From contig NBIV01000169.1 of NCBI GenBank assembly GCA_003194525.1, positions 1 to 64,000 of the forward strand: 64,000 nt of DNA, in the 5' to 3' direction. Position 1 is the first letter of the stretch; every line of letters starts with the position of its first letter. Made by a program: the position numbers and the translations under genes. This document shows positions 32,697-42,053 of the stretch, piece after piece. The notes under the pieces were generated by a model. The model was not told the DNA's origin. It did not search any database and saw only the letters and a list, made by a program, of their open reading frames with translations. The DNA is from Gracilariopsis chorda (taxonomy: Eukaryota; Rhodophyta; Florideophyceae; Gracilariales; Gracilariaceae).

Positions 32697-34088
32697 ATGC
32701 CACAACCTTCACAATACCAGGCGCGTCGACTGCTCGAACTCGTCAGTCTCAATCATGCAAAAGCAGCCGCAACCGATCATGTGGAGCGCGACCATTGGGC
32801 GCGCACCCATCCCCCACTACGTGGGCTAATCTTTGAAGACCGAGAAACCGCCCGACACAACCTCTACACCGGCAATTTATGTGCCGTGCCAGCCGTGCCA
32901 GCCGTCACAGCCGCAGCGCTGCCTGCAGTGCTGCCTCAACCTCAGCCGCCATTGGCCGACGTTGACAAGGGCAATCTCACTCTTCCGTTGCAAAATCGAA
33001 ACGTCCAACCCTTGCCTCGCGTTGAAAGCTCGGCCTCTAAGATGTCTAAGGTCTCTTCTGTGCCTTCGTTCGGTAAGATTCATGAACCTCTTTCGGGAAG
33101 TTCCGTTCAATTGGATGATCCCCACCACCAACATCTCAATCAAACCAGTGATCCAAAACGAATCACCCGTATCACACCCGCCGAATATGAGGAATTCGGA
33201 TCCGAGGCGCTCATTACAAATGTTTATGATGATGTTGAAGAAGAGTTTGATGACGCTACTCCAAGTGCACTTTTCAGACAGATTGGACCTAGTATCAGCA
33301 TGGCGCACGGTATCCATGATAATAACCCGTCCTATCATAACTCATTTCCTCCACGGGACACTCAAGTCTATCGCGGAGAGAACATTCACATCGTTGATCA
33401 ACAATCCCCACATACATCCCCACTCAAACCAGCATCACCATCAGAAAAACCACCGTCACCACCACCACAGCCATCTCCCCTCCCCGATCAAAACTCGCAA
33501 CCGTCCATTCAACCTCAAACAGCACCATCAGAACCTCCCTCCTACCCATCTCCAACCCCTGCCACACAGCCCGATAACAGTTTCCAACCCCCTGCAGAAC
33601 CGCATCTTCAGCCCGATGCCGTTTTTGAACGCTCACAACAGTCGGCTGTGCCGATGTCCCCGCCCTTTCAAATCGGCGAACTGCGCGGTGAAACCGGGAA
33701 AATCGCAACACCACCACCTCCACCACCACCACGAGTGCCACTTCCACCGCCTGTTCCCAAATCCAATAACGCCCCGTCACCGCCGCCACCACCGCCACCC
33801 GTAGCAGATGTTCACTCCTATGGAGAGCCCGCTGTACCGCCACCACCATCCCGTCCACCACCACCCACGACTTCAATGCACGAGTATCGAGCAAGCTCTG
33901 ATCAGTCTGCGTTCCGCCCTTCACGCCATGATGCACAGCATGACGGCTCTGTGGAGTATGAGGGTGAGGTGGAACAGTATGATTATTCTGCGACTGATGC
34001 AAAGGATTTGAATTTACATGACATCCATCGTCGAGAAGATCATCGTTTTACTGGTGAAATTGCGGCAGCTATTGTTGGTCATGAGTAG
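32697..34088 (+). CDS. Proline-rich protein of unknown function, 463 aa
   Basis: I start at the ATG at 32697, which has a good A-rich context (ATCAAAATGC) and a TATATCC element about 125 nt upstream. The frame is open another 414 nt upstream, but that part is low complexity. The N-terminal 60 residues look folded and charged (ARRLLELVSLNHAKAAATDH). The middle (residues 235-410) is extremely Pro-rich with PPPPPPPR and PPPPPPPV runs that would bind SH3, WW or EVH1 domains or profilin. The C-terminus is acidic and Tyr-rich (EYEGEVEQYDYSATDAKDLN). This resembles actin-nucleation regulators in general style, but no WH2, CA or SCAR homology motif is visible. Function unassigned. Confidence 0.6.
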   Translation: MPQPSQYQARRLLELVSLNHAKAAATDHVERDHWARTHPPLRGLIFEDRETARHNLYTGNLCAVPAVPAVTAAALPAVLPQPQPPLADVDKGNLTLPLQNRNVQPLPRVESSASKMSKVSSVPSFGKIHEPLSGSSVQLDDPHHQHLNQTSDPKRITRITPAEYEEFGSEALITNVYDDVEEEFDDATPSALFRQIGPSISMAHGIHDNNPSYHNSFPPRDTQVYRGENIHIVDQQSPHTSPLKPASPSEKPPSPPPQPSPLPDQNSQPSIQPQTAPSEPPSYPSPTPATQPDNSFQPPAEPHLQPDAVFERSQQSAVPMSPPFQIGELRGETGKIATPPPPPPPRVPLPPPVPKSNNAPSPPPPPPPVADVHSYGEPAVPPPPSRPPPPTTSMHEYRASSDQSAFRPSRHDAQHDGSVEYEGEVEQYDYSATDAKDLNLHDIHRREDHRFTGEIAAAIVGHE

Positions 34089-34673
34089 TACAAGCGGTAT
34101 CATTCTTTTTCATCGAGTGTTTCTGTTCTTATCTGGTTTTGAAAGCGCGCTACTGCTTGGCTGAGTTTAGGCTTTGCTTTGGGACAACTCTGTGCTTTCA
34201 CCCCCTCCGTTCTTTTTTTTTTGTTTACACGCCTGTTTCATCCATCCGCATATTGTTCGTAAAAACAGATGTATGTCCTCGCTTGTCGAGGCGTTTCTGT
34301 CTATGTCGTCTGCATGATTTGCACTTTTCTTGAGCGAGAGTGCGGAACGTACAGCCGCTCCGTTTCTTCTGGGGAGCAGCACCTTCATTGGCGCTCGCCG
34401 CCTTGGGCAGTTGGCGTTTTGAATTTAAGTTTTTACTTGTTGTTTACGACCGCTTATTATGTCATGTTGCGTTTTTTGTTTATTTGTTTGGGAAGACGTC
34501 AGTGATGTCGCGGATTATACGCACAAGCGCGAACACAACACAGTGATGTCGCATCGTTTTGTTTGTTGTGTTCCCGCTTATGCGTACAGTATAATCTGCG
34601 AATCAGCGCCTCTGTCTTGAGACTGCCGTCCAAAATATATCTTCCATGAGACTACTAGAGCAGTCTCGAGACA
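34089..34673. other. Intergenic region before uvrC
   Basis: Contains the long hairpin at 34509-34600 (separate entry) and a possible TATA element (AATATATC, about 34633-34640). No gene seen. Confidence 0.5.
34509..34600. repeat. Imperfect inverted repeat (about 32-37 nt arms)
   Basis: Left arm 34509-34540 begins CGCGGATTATACG and ends GCGAACACAACA. Right arm 34564-34600 begins TGTTGTGTTCCCGC and ends TATAATCTGCG. The loop is about 23 nt. A 12-bp direct repeat, CAGTGATGTCGC, occurs at 34500-34511 and 34541-34552, overlapping the arm start and the loop. It could be a small foldback element or an RNA-forming regulatory structure. Confidence 0.8.
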
Positions 34674-37001
34674 ATGTCTGTGAAGGACGTAGAGGATAGA
34701 TCGACGTCGGCGGGAAACATACCCTTGGTACTTGTTGCTCAGTTTTGCGCATTTCAGATCTACAAACGTGTTCAGCTCACCGGTCGCTTACCACGGCGTC
34801 TGTGCAGTGCGTCATCTCTTCGACAACAGCGACATACTATTCTCAGTACAAACGTGAACAATATAGTGCTTTTGCGTTCCGCTTCGGCGCTTGCCATCTC
34901 ACAGATGAGTCTCGCTTTCTCTCAAACCGTGTTCCGTTTGCCCTTCCGACATGACTCTCCTCGCTTTTCTTCTTCTCTTCGACAGCGTCCACGATTCACA
35001 TGTTCTGCACTTTCTCACGAATCACACCCGCTTTCGTACGCATTGAAAGCCGCTCCCTCTGAACCTGGTGTTTACCGCTTTCTTGATGACACCAAAAACC
35101 CACTCTACATCGGCAAGGCTCGGCGAATTCGAGCTCGCCTTCGACAGTACCTCACTTCTAATCCAGAATCACCTGTGGGAGTATCGCCGCTACCCACTGT
35201 TTCCTTGCGAATACGAACGATGCTGGAGGCTGCTTCTTCAGTTGATTTCATTGTCACCAAGACAGAAGCCGCTGCGCTTGCCTTGGAGGCTTCTCTCGTT
35301 CAAGAATCTCAACCGCTTTATAATGTCCTACTCAAGGATGATCGTCGACACCCTTATGCCCTTATAACCTTTTCGGAACCGTATCCCAGAATTACCCTTA
35401 CTAGATCTAGGCGCAAGAGTCATAAGAACGATAAATTATACGGACCGTTTGTTAATGAAAATGTTCTGCGAAAGCTCTTGACTGCTGTGCATGCCACCTT
35501 CCCGTTGCGCCAGCGACAAAAGGTGCTCTTTTCTGATCGCCCGTGTATCAATTATGACCTTGGACGATGCCCGGGCGTTTGCCAGCAGCTTATTTCATCA
35601 GACGAGTATAAACAAACTGTGGATAAAGTGGATAAGCTTTTCTCTGGCCGGACTGAAGAAGTTGTACAAGCTCTACGTGAGGAGATGCTACATCAGTCAT
35701 CGATGATGAACTACGAACAAGCCGCTTTGATTCGAGATCGCATCGCATCTTTGCAAAACGCCTTTGGTGACACTATTGATCTGCACGATACTTTCGATGG
35801 AGTGCAGGAAGCTTCGGCAGTGGTTTCTCCACACTCGTTTGACTCCCGCGATATTTTCGCCATCAGCAGGAATGAAAACGTGTGCAAGGTTGTGGTCTTT
35901 CAGGTGAGGGGAGGAAAGCTTGTTTCCAGACTTGTATTTTCTGTGCATCCTAATGCTGAAGATTCTGAACTGCTTGGTGCAGTTCTCACTGCCCACTACG
36001 CCCGTTTGAATCACCCATTGGAGATCCCTGAAGAGCTTGTTTTGTGCACTCCGACCGACGATGCAAGCTTGATAGCAACTGCATTGAGCGAGAAGCGAGG
36101 GAAGAAAGTGAATGTGAGAGGAAAGAAGAATGTTCCGCTTGCTGATATAGCTCAAAGAAACGCCGACATGGAAGTTAATATAGAAGTCGAACGGGTACAT
36201 AACGCAACTAATGACACCCATGTCCTCCTGGATATGCTCCGACCATATTTCAAGTCTTTCGAAGAACCTAATGCATTGTTGAAACTTGAAACCGGCAATT
36301 CGCTAAAGATATCCGCTCTCAAGCGAATAGAGTGCTTTGATATATCTCACACCAGCGGATCGAATGCAGTTGGATCAATGGCTGTTTTCATAAATGGCAG
36401 CCCTGTGACGTCCGAGTATCGTCGCTTCAATCTTGAAGAAGAATACTCACACCGAGGTCATCCTGACGACTTTGCATCCATACAGGAAACAATAAGAAAG
36501 AGATTCAGGCAATGGAGCAGAAGAGGGGTTTCAGACGGTGTTTCCGTACCAGATCTGATTGTAGTGGACGGCGGAAAAGGGCAACTCAGCTCTGCGGCCG
36601 AAGCCCTTCGTAAAATTGGTCTGCACGGGAGGATACCCCTGATCAGCATTGCCAAGGGAGAGGAAGCAATTTACGTCGAAGGCGAGAGGAACGCCATCAA
36701 CTACGATGTTGAGTCGGATACTCATCTCATGAACGAAGGCGTTCGTTTAATCTGTCGACTGCGTGACGAAGCCCATCGAACCGCACTAGCAGCGCACCGA
36801 AGAAGACGTGGTAGAGAGACTTTGAAGTCTGGACTTGATTCAGTATCCGGGCTGGGACCTTCAAGAAGGACAGCACTGCTTGATCACTTCAATAGCAGTG
36901 TGGAGGCTATTGCGAATGCGTCACCAGAACAGCTTTGTCAGGTCTCTGGAATAGGTCCAGCACTCGCCAACCGTTTGCATCGCCATTTTAACGCTGGGTG
37001 A
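34674..37001 (+). CDS. uvrC: Excinuclease ABC subunit C (UvrC), nuclear-encoded
   Basis: 775 codons from the ATG at 34674. A second in-frame ATG at 34905 (MSLAFSQTVFRLPF, basic and Ser-rich) gives 698 residues and a better organelle presequence, so the true start is open. Positions below count from 34905. The GIY-YIG nuclease lies at 54-100 (PGVYRFLDD, LYIGKARRIRARL), followed by the GPFVN and CINYDLGRCPGVC segments. A UVR motif follows (MNYEQAALIRDRIASLQN). The RNase H-like nuclease has FDISHTSGSNAVGSMAVF, DLIVVDGGKGQL and RDEAHRTALAAHRRRR. The end is a helix-hairpin-helix pair (SVSGLGPSRRTALLDHF; QVSGIGPALANRLHRHF). UvrC makes both incisions in bacterial nucleotide excision repair with UvrA and UvrB. 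Here it probably acts in an organelle (inference). No introns; all domains intact. Confidence 0.93.
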   Translation: MSVKDVEDRSTSAGNIPLVLVAQFCAFQIYKRVQLTGRLPRRLCSASSLRQQRHTILSTNVNNIVLLRSASALAISQMSLAFSQTVFRLPFRHDSPRFSSSLRQRPRFTCSALSHESHPLSYALKAAPSEPGVYRFLDDTKNPLYIGKARRIRARLRQYLTSNPESPVGVSPLPTVSLRIRTMLEAASSVDFIVTKTEAAALALEASLVQESQPLYNVLLKDDRRHPYALITFSEPYPRITLTRSRRKSHKNDKLYGPFVNENVLRKLLTAVHATFPLRQRQKVLFSDRPCINYDLGRCPGVCQQLISSDEYKQTVDKVDKLFSGRTEEVVQALREEMLHQSSMMNYEQAALIRDRIASLQNAFGDTIDLHDTFDGVQEASAVVSPHSFDSRDIFAISRNENVCKVVVFQVRGGKLVSRLVFSVHPNAEDSELLGAVLTAHYARLNHPLEIPEELVLCTPTDDASLIATALSEKRGKKVNVRGKKNVPLADIAQRNADMEVNIEVERVHNATNDTHVLLDMLRPYFKSFEEPNALLKLETGNSLKISALKRIECFDISHTSGSNAVGSMAVFINGSPVTSEYRRFNLEEEYSHRGHPDDFASIQETIRKRFRQWSRRGVSDGVSVPDLIVVDGGKGQLSSAAEALRKIGLHGRIPLISIAKGEEAIYVEGERNAINYDVESDTHLMNEGVRLICRLRDEAHRTALAAHRRRRGRETLKSGLDSVSGLGPSRRTALLDHFNSSVEAIANASPEQLCQVSGIGPALANRLHRHFNAG

Positions 37002-37007
37002 AATCAC

Positions 37008-37566
37008 TCATGCTCCGACTAAGTTCAGCTTGGAGCTGGAGACGATGGTCATGTGCAAAAACACCTGTTTTGCATTCACGGAAACGGTATCAGTCACGTA
37101 AAACAGAGCATCATCAGCTTCGCCCACACCCGCGACAGGTTGCACTTTTGCGCAGTGCTCCTCTCAGTTGTCAACGTCGATTACAAATGCAGTGCCAGGA
37201 GCAAAGTCGGAGGGGTCCACGTTGCTGCCGGAGAGCTCAGCTGTTGCTTTACGAGCCCCGTCATCGCAACAGCAAGAGGTGACACGACCACCGCCTTCGG
37301 CAAGCTCATCAAAAAACAACGGCTTTCGTCATCAGAGCGACAGAACACTCTAGCAGTCTCGAGAAGGAAACCACGAAGGAATCGGTATTAGGTGCGGCAA
37401 TATCGGTATTCATTAGACCATCTGCGGCTGCCGACATCAGTGGGCGCTCTCGAAGTATAGCAGGCGAACCTGATGCGCTGGAAACGCGATGAAGTCTCGA
37501 TGCAGACGCAAGGCGTAGGGACCAGAACGCCAAGAGAAGGCCGATGCTTTTCATTGTGGCGGCCAT
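37008..37566 (-). CDS. Putative secreted protein with in-frame UGA; convergent with uvrC
   Basis: Proposed exon 1 is 37375-37566. It starts MAATMKSIGLLLAFWSLRLA, a good signal peptide. Exon 2 is 37008-37304, preceded by a GTTGTTTTTTGATGAG acceptor. The implied 70-nt intron has a weak GTGGTT donor, so the junction is uncertain. Exon 2 reads GGGRVTSCCCDDGARKATAE, then DFAPGTAFVIDVDN, then a TGA at 37164-37166. The same frame continues EEHCAKVQPVAGVGEADDAL, FYVTDTVSVNAKQVFLHMTI and VSSSKLNLVGA to the stop at 37008. Coding quality is equal on both sides of the TGA. It may be a nonsense mutation (pseudogene), recoding, or an unseen intron. The final stop is 6 bp from the uvrC stop on the other strand. 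Family not recognised. Confidence 0.4.
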
Positions 37567-37875
37567 AGCAAACTCGGCAAGCCGAAACGTGTTGCATGTG
37601 CAAGGGAGCGAAGGTCTTTGTACTTTGGGAATAGAAGCACCCAATGGATTGGCTTGGGCGGAAGTCAGTCCTTGAAATTAAGTCACCGATCCATTTTACA
37701 GGCATAGAAGAGACCAGCAGAAGGACATGCCTGGCGATGTGCGTATCCACGACGATGGTGAGCGTACGCAGTGCGCAACGGGTTCTGTTAAACGTCTCGT
37801 TTAAAACGAGGAACAGTAAACGAGAAGTGGGTTAAAGGGTTACCGTTCGCTCTTCTTTACTGAACGGCATTCCGT

Positions 37876-38400
37876 GACACAGAGTATGCTACACTGCAGC
37901 GGCTACAGTCATCGATTTCACAGCGCTCAAGAACACGGCGAACGACAACGAATTGACCACTGCCATCATGATGATGGTGATTCTTGAAGAAACACCATCC
38001 CGACAGATGGCCTGGTGGGGCAACAGGGTGAGCTCAAGCTTCGAGAAAAACGTCCAAATATGCTAGAGCGAGCTCACCCCAGCTTTCCTTTCTGATTTGT
38101 CGCAACTATTACTCTGCAGCTTTGTTTCTTTTACCTGATAATGTTATTGCTGAGATGTTATGGCTTCGGATGCGGAAGCATAAACGCTATATCCGTCTAA
38201 ATCCGCTTGTTCCGCGCTCTCAGCGGAAGTTTTTCTTTAATCTAGCGATTGTTCTGTTACAGTGGCTCCCAAACTGGGCTTTTGGTTGTCTCATCAAATC
38301 ACACGAGTCCGACGGGAGCGAAGAAATCATTACGCCCCATTATGGTACAGGAGATATAGTCACGCGGACCTGGAAAATGATGAGCGAATCGACGAAGTGA
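37876..38400 (+). CDS. Unknown protein, two visible exons (5' end not found)
   Basis: One exon is open from 37876 and ends at 38027. It includes VIDFTALKNTANDNELTTAI, then MMMVILEETPSRQMAWWGNR. A GTGAGC donor follows, then a 55-nt intron (38028-38082) ending CACCCCAG. The second exon begins LSFLICRNYYSAALFLLPDN and continues EMLWLRMRKHKRYIRLNPLV, then a hydrophobic helix FFFNLAIVLLQWLPNWAFGC, and ends at 38400. Both exons are phase 0 and the join is in frame. The upstream exon or start is not clear: a TGA lies at 37875, so an acceptor must lie near 37880-37920. I do not recognise the protein. The composition and clean splice signals support a real gene. Confidence 0.45.
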
Positions 38401-38586
38401 CATGAGGCAAAGTATTTTTCGACTTCAGTGGGGGTATGTCGCAAGTTCAGTAGCGCCAAAGCAATGGAATGCATGCTGCTTCGGCTTCTATTCAATAGTC
38501 CTATGGCGAAGTGCAAGACCCCACAGTTGAGAACGTGGTGCTGGATGTTGATCTGAATCCTTCTTCAACTGACAAAACTTTTTACT

Positions 38587-39654
38587 TCATGCTTCCTGTC
38601 TCACACGTTGGCGCAGTTGATCTTGGTCAACCAAAGTCAGGAATATATCTCGCGGCGATGAAACCTCTGGCTCCTGAGCCCTGTACTTCAATTCCGTGCT
38701 GTTCCCCACTGCGCTGTTTGCTGCTTTTCTAGTTGCGTAGGAACCTCCCATGTCGTACTGAAGGAGGCTAGGGCTGTCCTCTTCCTGGAAGAGACGACGT
38801 AGGCGGTCAACTCTTCCAGAGGAAGAAATATCACAGATCCTTGACGTCTCGATCTCTTCTGACGCAGATGAAGACTGTGTCAATGACAAAACGTTCAGTG
38901 CAGCTTCGCATGATTTGGGCTCAGCAAATCTATGGGCTGGTGGGCCGATCTTGGTTACAGCGCAGGCGGCTTTCAGAGATCGATGAACCAAGCTCGTCTT
39001 CTTGACAAACGAAGACTCATGCCTATACTCGACATTGCTCGCAGAGTTGAGCTTTGCAATAACCTTAGAAACCATCCCTGGCTCAATGTACGGTGGTTCC
39101 TCTTCACTCGGCAGTTTGCTCCGCACCCTACGCGGAACGTCGTCAACTCCCTTTTGAGAGACGGATCCTTCCGTTTCCAATCCCTTGATTTCATCTACGG
39201 GTTCGATAGTGGTTACCGAGTTTCTATCATTCAGGATTATCGGGGCGGTGGTGTCATCCTTGGGTAGAGCCTCCTCAACCTGTTGAGAAAGTTCCTTGCT
39301 TGGGCTCACAGAAAGAATATTAGACTCTCTTTCGAACACAGGAGCACCGCCAAAGCTGTTCATGTCATCTGCTAATACCGTTACTCCTGTTACTGAGTGT
39401 ACGGAGGTACTTCTAGGCGAGTCGGGACTGCCACTGTTGCTCATACTGCCGTTGCTGCATGCTGACAGTTTGCGGACGAAGGTCCCTAGTTTCTTCTTCA
39501 ACACCTTCACTGGAACAAGAAAAGTCTTCGGAGAGAACCTCCTCGTGAGAGCTCTTCTTGTGTTCAAGGCTGGTTCGAGGTGAACAGTGGCTTCTTTGTT
39601 ATGTTCCATTATTGTGAGCTTCCTTATGATTTCTGCAGGTTGACAATCGGACAT
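38587..39654 (-). CDS. Ser-rich hypothetical protein, 355 aa
   Basis: I choose the ATG at 39654 (MSDCQPAEIIRKLTIMEHNK) because a TATAAAAG box lies 74 nt upstream on the same strand (39728-39735). The frame is open beyond that box to 39888, which would put the promoter inside the coding region. The protein is hydrophilic, rich in Ser, Glu and Arg, with a basic block near residues 35-55 (RRFSPKTFLVPVKVLKKKLG) and many SP and S/T phosphorylation-like sites. No folded domain is recognised, and it is probably largely disordered. The lack of homology keeps confidence moderate despite the promoter. Confidence 0.6.
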   Translation of the reverse strand: MSDCQPAEIIRKLTIMEHNKEATVHLEPALNTRRALTRRFSPKTFLVPVKVLKKKLGTFVRKLSACSNGSMSNSGSPDSPRSTSVHSVTGVTVLADDMNSFGGAPVFERESNILSVSPSKELSQQVEEALPKDDTTAPIILNDRNSVTTIEPVDEIKGLETEGSVSQKGVDDVPRRVRSKLPSEEEPPYIEPGMVSKVIAKLNSASNVEYRHESSFVKKTSLVHRSLKAACAVTKIGPPAHRFAEPKSCEAALNVLSLTQSSSASEEIETSRICDISSSGRVDRLRRLFQEEDSPSLLQYDMGGSYATRKAANSAVGNSTELKYRAQEPEVSSPRDIFLTLVDQDQLRQRVRQEA

Positions 39655-39727
39655 TGTTTGTGTGTACTGTATCAAGCCCAACGTGAGTGGTGCTTGAAAG
39701 TTCAGGTTCCGTTCGGCCGGTAACCTG

Positions 39728-39735
39728 CTTTTATA
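39728..39735 (-). promoter_or_regulatory. TATA box (TATAAAAG) of the 355-aa gene
   Basis: TATAAAAG on the minus strand, 74 nt upstream of the chosen ATG. Confidence 0.65.
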
Positions 39736-40970
39736 CCGCCACGGCTGGTAGCTCTGAGTGTACCCTCTACCCAGGAGCTCCAGAAATGTCGTAGTGCTAC
39801 ATTCGTGCCTCTCCAATTGCTTGTCAGTGGGTGTGACTGCCAGGCATAAACACCTGCCAAGGTCAGTTGCTACCAGAACGAGTTCCACACCCGCGATTCA
39901 CGACGTTTTCGACGCGTCGAAGAAGGGACTTTGTCGGAAAGGGAACCGCAATGCACATGTACCGACATCGTCAGAGTGCAAGATTGTTCTTCACAGCCTG
40001 CGCATCTGTGAGGTATGACTTGCTCTGCCATTCTTGTGTCACTATCCTGTCGTGGCCAGAGATTTGTCAACTCTCGCGCTGGCGAAACCACGTTTCGCAC
40101 TAGATAAGGCAATCAACTCTCCGCATCCCGTCTCTCCCTTTTCTGGAAAGATTCATCGCTGCACTGACGTTGTTACAGATTTCTGAATCTCCGTATTTGG
40201 TTTGTCCAGGACGACAGGTTCTTTTGGGGGTGGAGCTGGAGTTTGCGAATGAAATGGTTTGCAACATTTATCTGCATTGATTGCATTTCTCAAGCTTTGA
40301 TGCCCTCGACTGCTCAGGCCCGTGAATCATAGTGTTACGACTGCTCGCTCTCGACCTTCTATTAATAAGCCAGGTCTTGCGAAAGACGACAGAGAGGCTT
40401 CATATTCTCTTCTTGGCCTGAGCCGTTGTTAGAGTTCATTTTGCTGTCTGGAAAGTGAGTGGGTATGAAGTTTGACTGACGAGGAATAGCGTGTGCGGCA
40501 CAGCACAATCGCAAACATGCCACTCGTCACGGCAGAGCTCATAAAGCTTGTAAGATCTTGTTAGTGGAAAGACATACACTGAAGACGGCAACCTCCGGCT
40601 CAAGCCAATTTTGACCGTCTTCGCCACCCTACTTAAAAGGCTAGAACACCTCCTCCCGCAGTCTTGGAATAGAGACACTATCCCAAGCAAACAGAAACAC
40701 ACATAAAGTTACATTCTCTGCATCATGAAGGAAAACAACATCGGTAGCTACGGCAATGTCGGAACCCTACCGCCCTCTTAACAAGAACGACGAAGAGGGC
40801 TTGCATAGAAGGAAAACGTAAAAATATTTCAGAAACGATCGCTACCCTTGGTAGCCTCTACTGTACGATACAGTGAGCCGTGTACCGGTGTATCACAACA
40901 GAAGAGATAATGTAAATCTCGAAGAGCATCTGCGGTGTCATCCAGGGAGCTGGGCTATGTTCTATTGGGG
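39736..40970. other. Intergenic between divergent genes
   Basis: Lies between the minus-strand gene ending its promoter at 39735 and the plus-strand gene at 40971. It contains a 18-codon ORF starting MKENNIGSYGNVG at about 40724, downstream of a TTAAAAGG element near 40633. It could be an upstream ORF or a leader of the next gene. Nothing else named. Confidence 0.35.
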
Positions 40971-42053
40971 ATGGAGCTGGTGTTGTCTGCTGCGTACGTT
41001 AATAAGTTTCATCGCTCAGGTTGTTATATGGAGACCTACAATCCTTCTGAAGCCATGGGTCGCACCGTGCGAATGATTTACAGCCAGTATCGTCCGGAAG
41101 AAATAAGTGCAACGGGCCGTATACCACTTCCATGCCTAGCCTTCAGTGCACCCATAACGATAGGATTCAGAAAGAGCAGCATATGCAGGCAATACACATA
41201 CCAAACCACAGCGTTCGCACCGATGGTGCTGAAAGTTATGACAAGAGCGAAACTTTCATCGCTCCCAGCCTCTCGAGTTTCGATGAGCACAGAGGACGAA
41301 GGTGACGAAAGTCTTCGCGCTTTAGAATCGGACATTCGAGAGTTTCTGGATCTGCTCCCTGAAGACGTTGCTAATCCTCTTTCGTACGTTAAATTGAGGC
41401 GGGAAGGTCGGCTTGACCTTATTTCGCGCATAATGAATGCTGGAGGGTACATAGAAGTTTCAAAACGCATGGGCATTCCTGTTGATGAATCGCAATTCGT
41501 TCCGACACCGAAAACATTTGAAAGAACAACAGAACCACTTTTCCAAGCTGAAGAGCAAGGTGCGTCGATAGCCGTTGGACGCAACTTAGAGGACAAATTG
41601 AACACCATAGAGGACTCAATGAGGAAGGAATCGCGTGCCTCCAGAGACAAAACTCGTGGATATGTACGTATGGACGATGTGCCCTCTGCGGATGAACTTA
41701 TCGCACAAAATCAACAAATTGCACCTCGCGTTGTTGACAAACAACCGATTGAAGGGGAGGATTTATTCCTTACAACGCCAATACGTCTGGGCTTATTGAC
41801 AATGGCATCGTTTGCCGCCCTGGGATTCGGAAGAGGAAGCCATACCGTTGTGAGTGTGGAGATCATTTCTCTGTGCCGGTATATTGCCGCTGGGTTGGCG
41901 TGTGCCCATTGTATTCTAGGATTATACGTCGTTTTAATTCTCGCTCCAGAGATGAAACGTAGTTCTTCTCTTTGGTTCGTCAAGGTTATCCTGGGCGGTC
42001 CACTTGCAGTGTCACAACTGAGGTCTATGAAAAGTCTTGGGGATTCTACATAG
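40971..42053 (+). CDS. Plastid-type membrane protein of unknown function
   Basis: The frame has several in-frame ATGs (40971, 41028, 41055, 41073). I list the longest ATG form, 360 residues. The first about 100 residues are hydrophobic and basic without conservation, which suits a transit sequence. The mature part begins near MSTEDEGDESLRALESDIRE (41283). It contains LRREGRLDLISRIMNAGGYI then EVSKRMGI. This gR-x-DL-x-x-x-I-x-x-x-GG motif recurs in plastid proteins of algae and plants (e.g. the N-terminal region of PTST-type proteins), which is family knowledge from memory. A charged linker with coiled-coil character follows (EDKLNTIEDSMRKESRASRD). Two or three membrane helices lie at the C-terminus (LGLLTMASFAALGFG; YIAAGLACAHCILGLYVVLI). 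Intronless. Confidence 0.65.
   Translation: MELVLSAAYVNKFHRSGCYMETYNPSEAMGRTVRMIYSQYRPEEISATGRIPLPCLAFSAPITIGFRKSSICRQYTYQTTAFAPMVLKVMTRAKLSSLPASRVSMSTEDEGDESLRALESDIREFLDLLPEDVANPLSYVKLRREGRLDLISRIMNAGGYIEVSKRMGIPVDESQFVPTPKTFERTTEPLFQAEEQGASIAVGRNLEDKLNTIEDSMRKESRASRDKTRGYVRMDDVPSADELIAQNQQIAPRVVDKQPIEGEDLFLTTPIRLGLLTMASFAALGFGRGSHTVVSVEIISLCRYIAAGLACAHCILGLYVVLILAPEMKRSSSLWFVKVILGGPLAVSQLRSMKSLGDST

Noticed and set aside
36700..37010. SECIS element for the UGA gene
   Set aside because: An ATGA..AA..GA arrangement exists after the stop, but the helix between them does not pair well enough.
38587..39888. Longer start of the Ser-rich gene at 39888
   Set aside because: The good TATA box at 39728-39735 would lie inside that coding sequence; the ATG at 39654 fits better.
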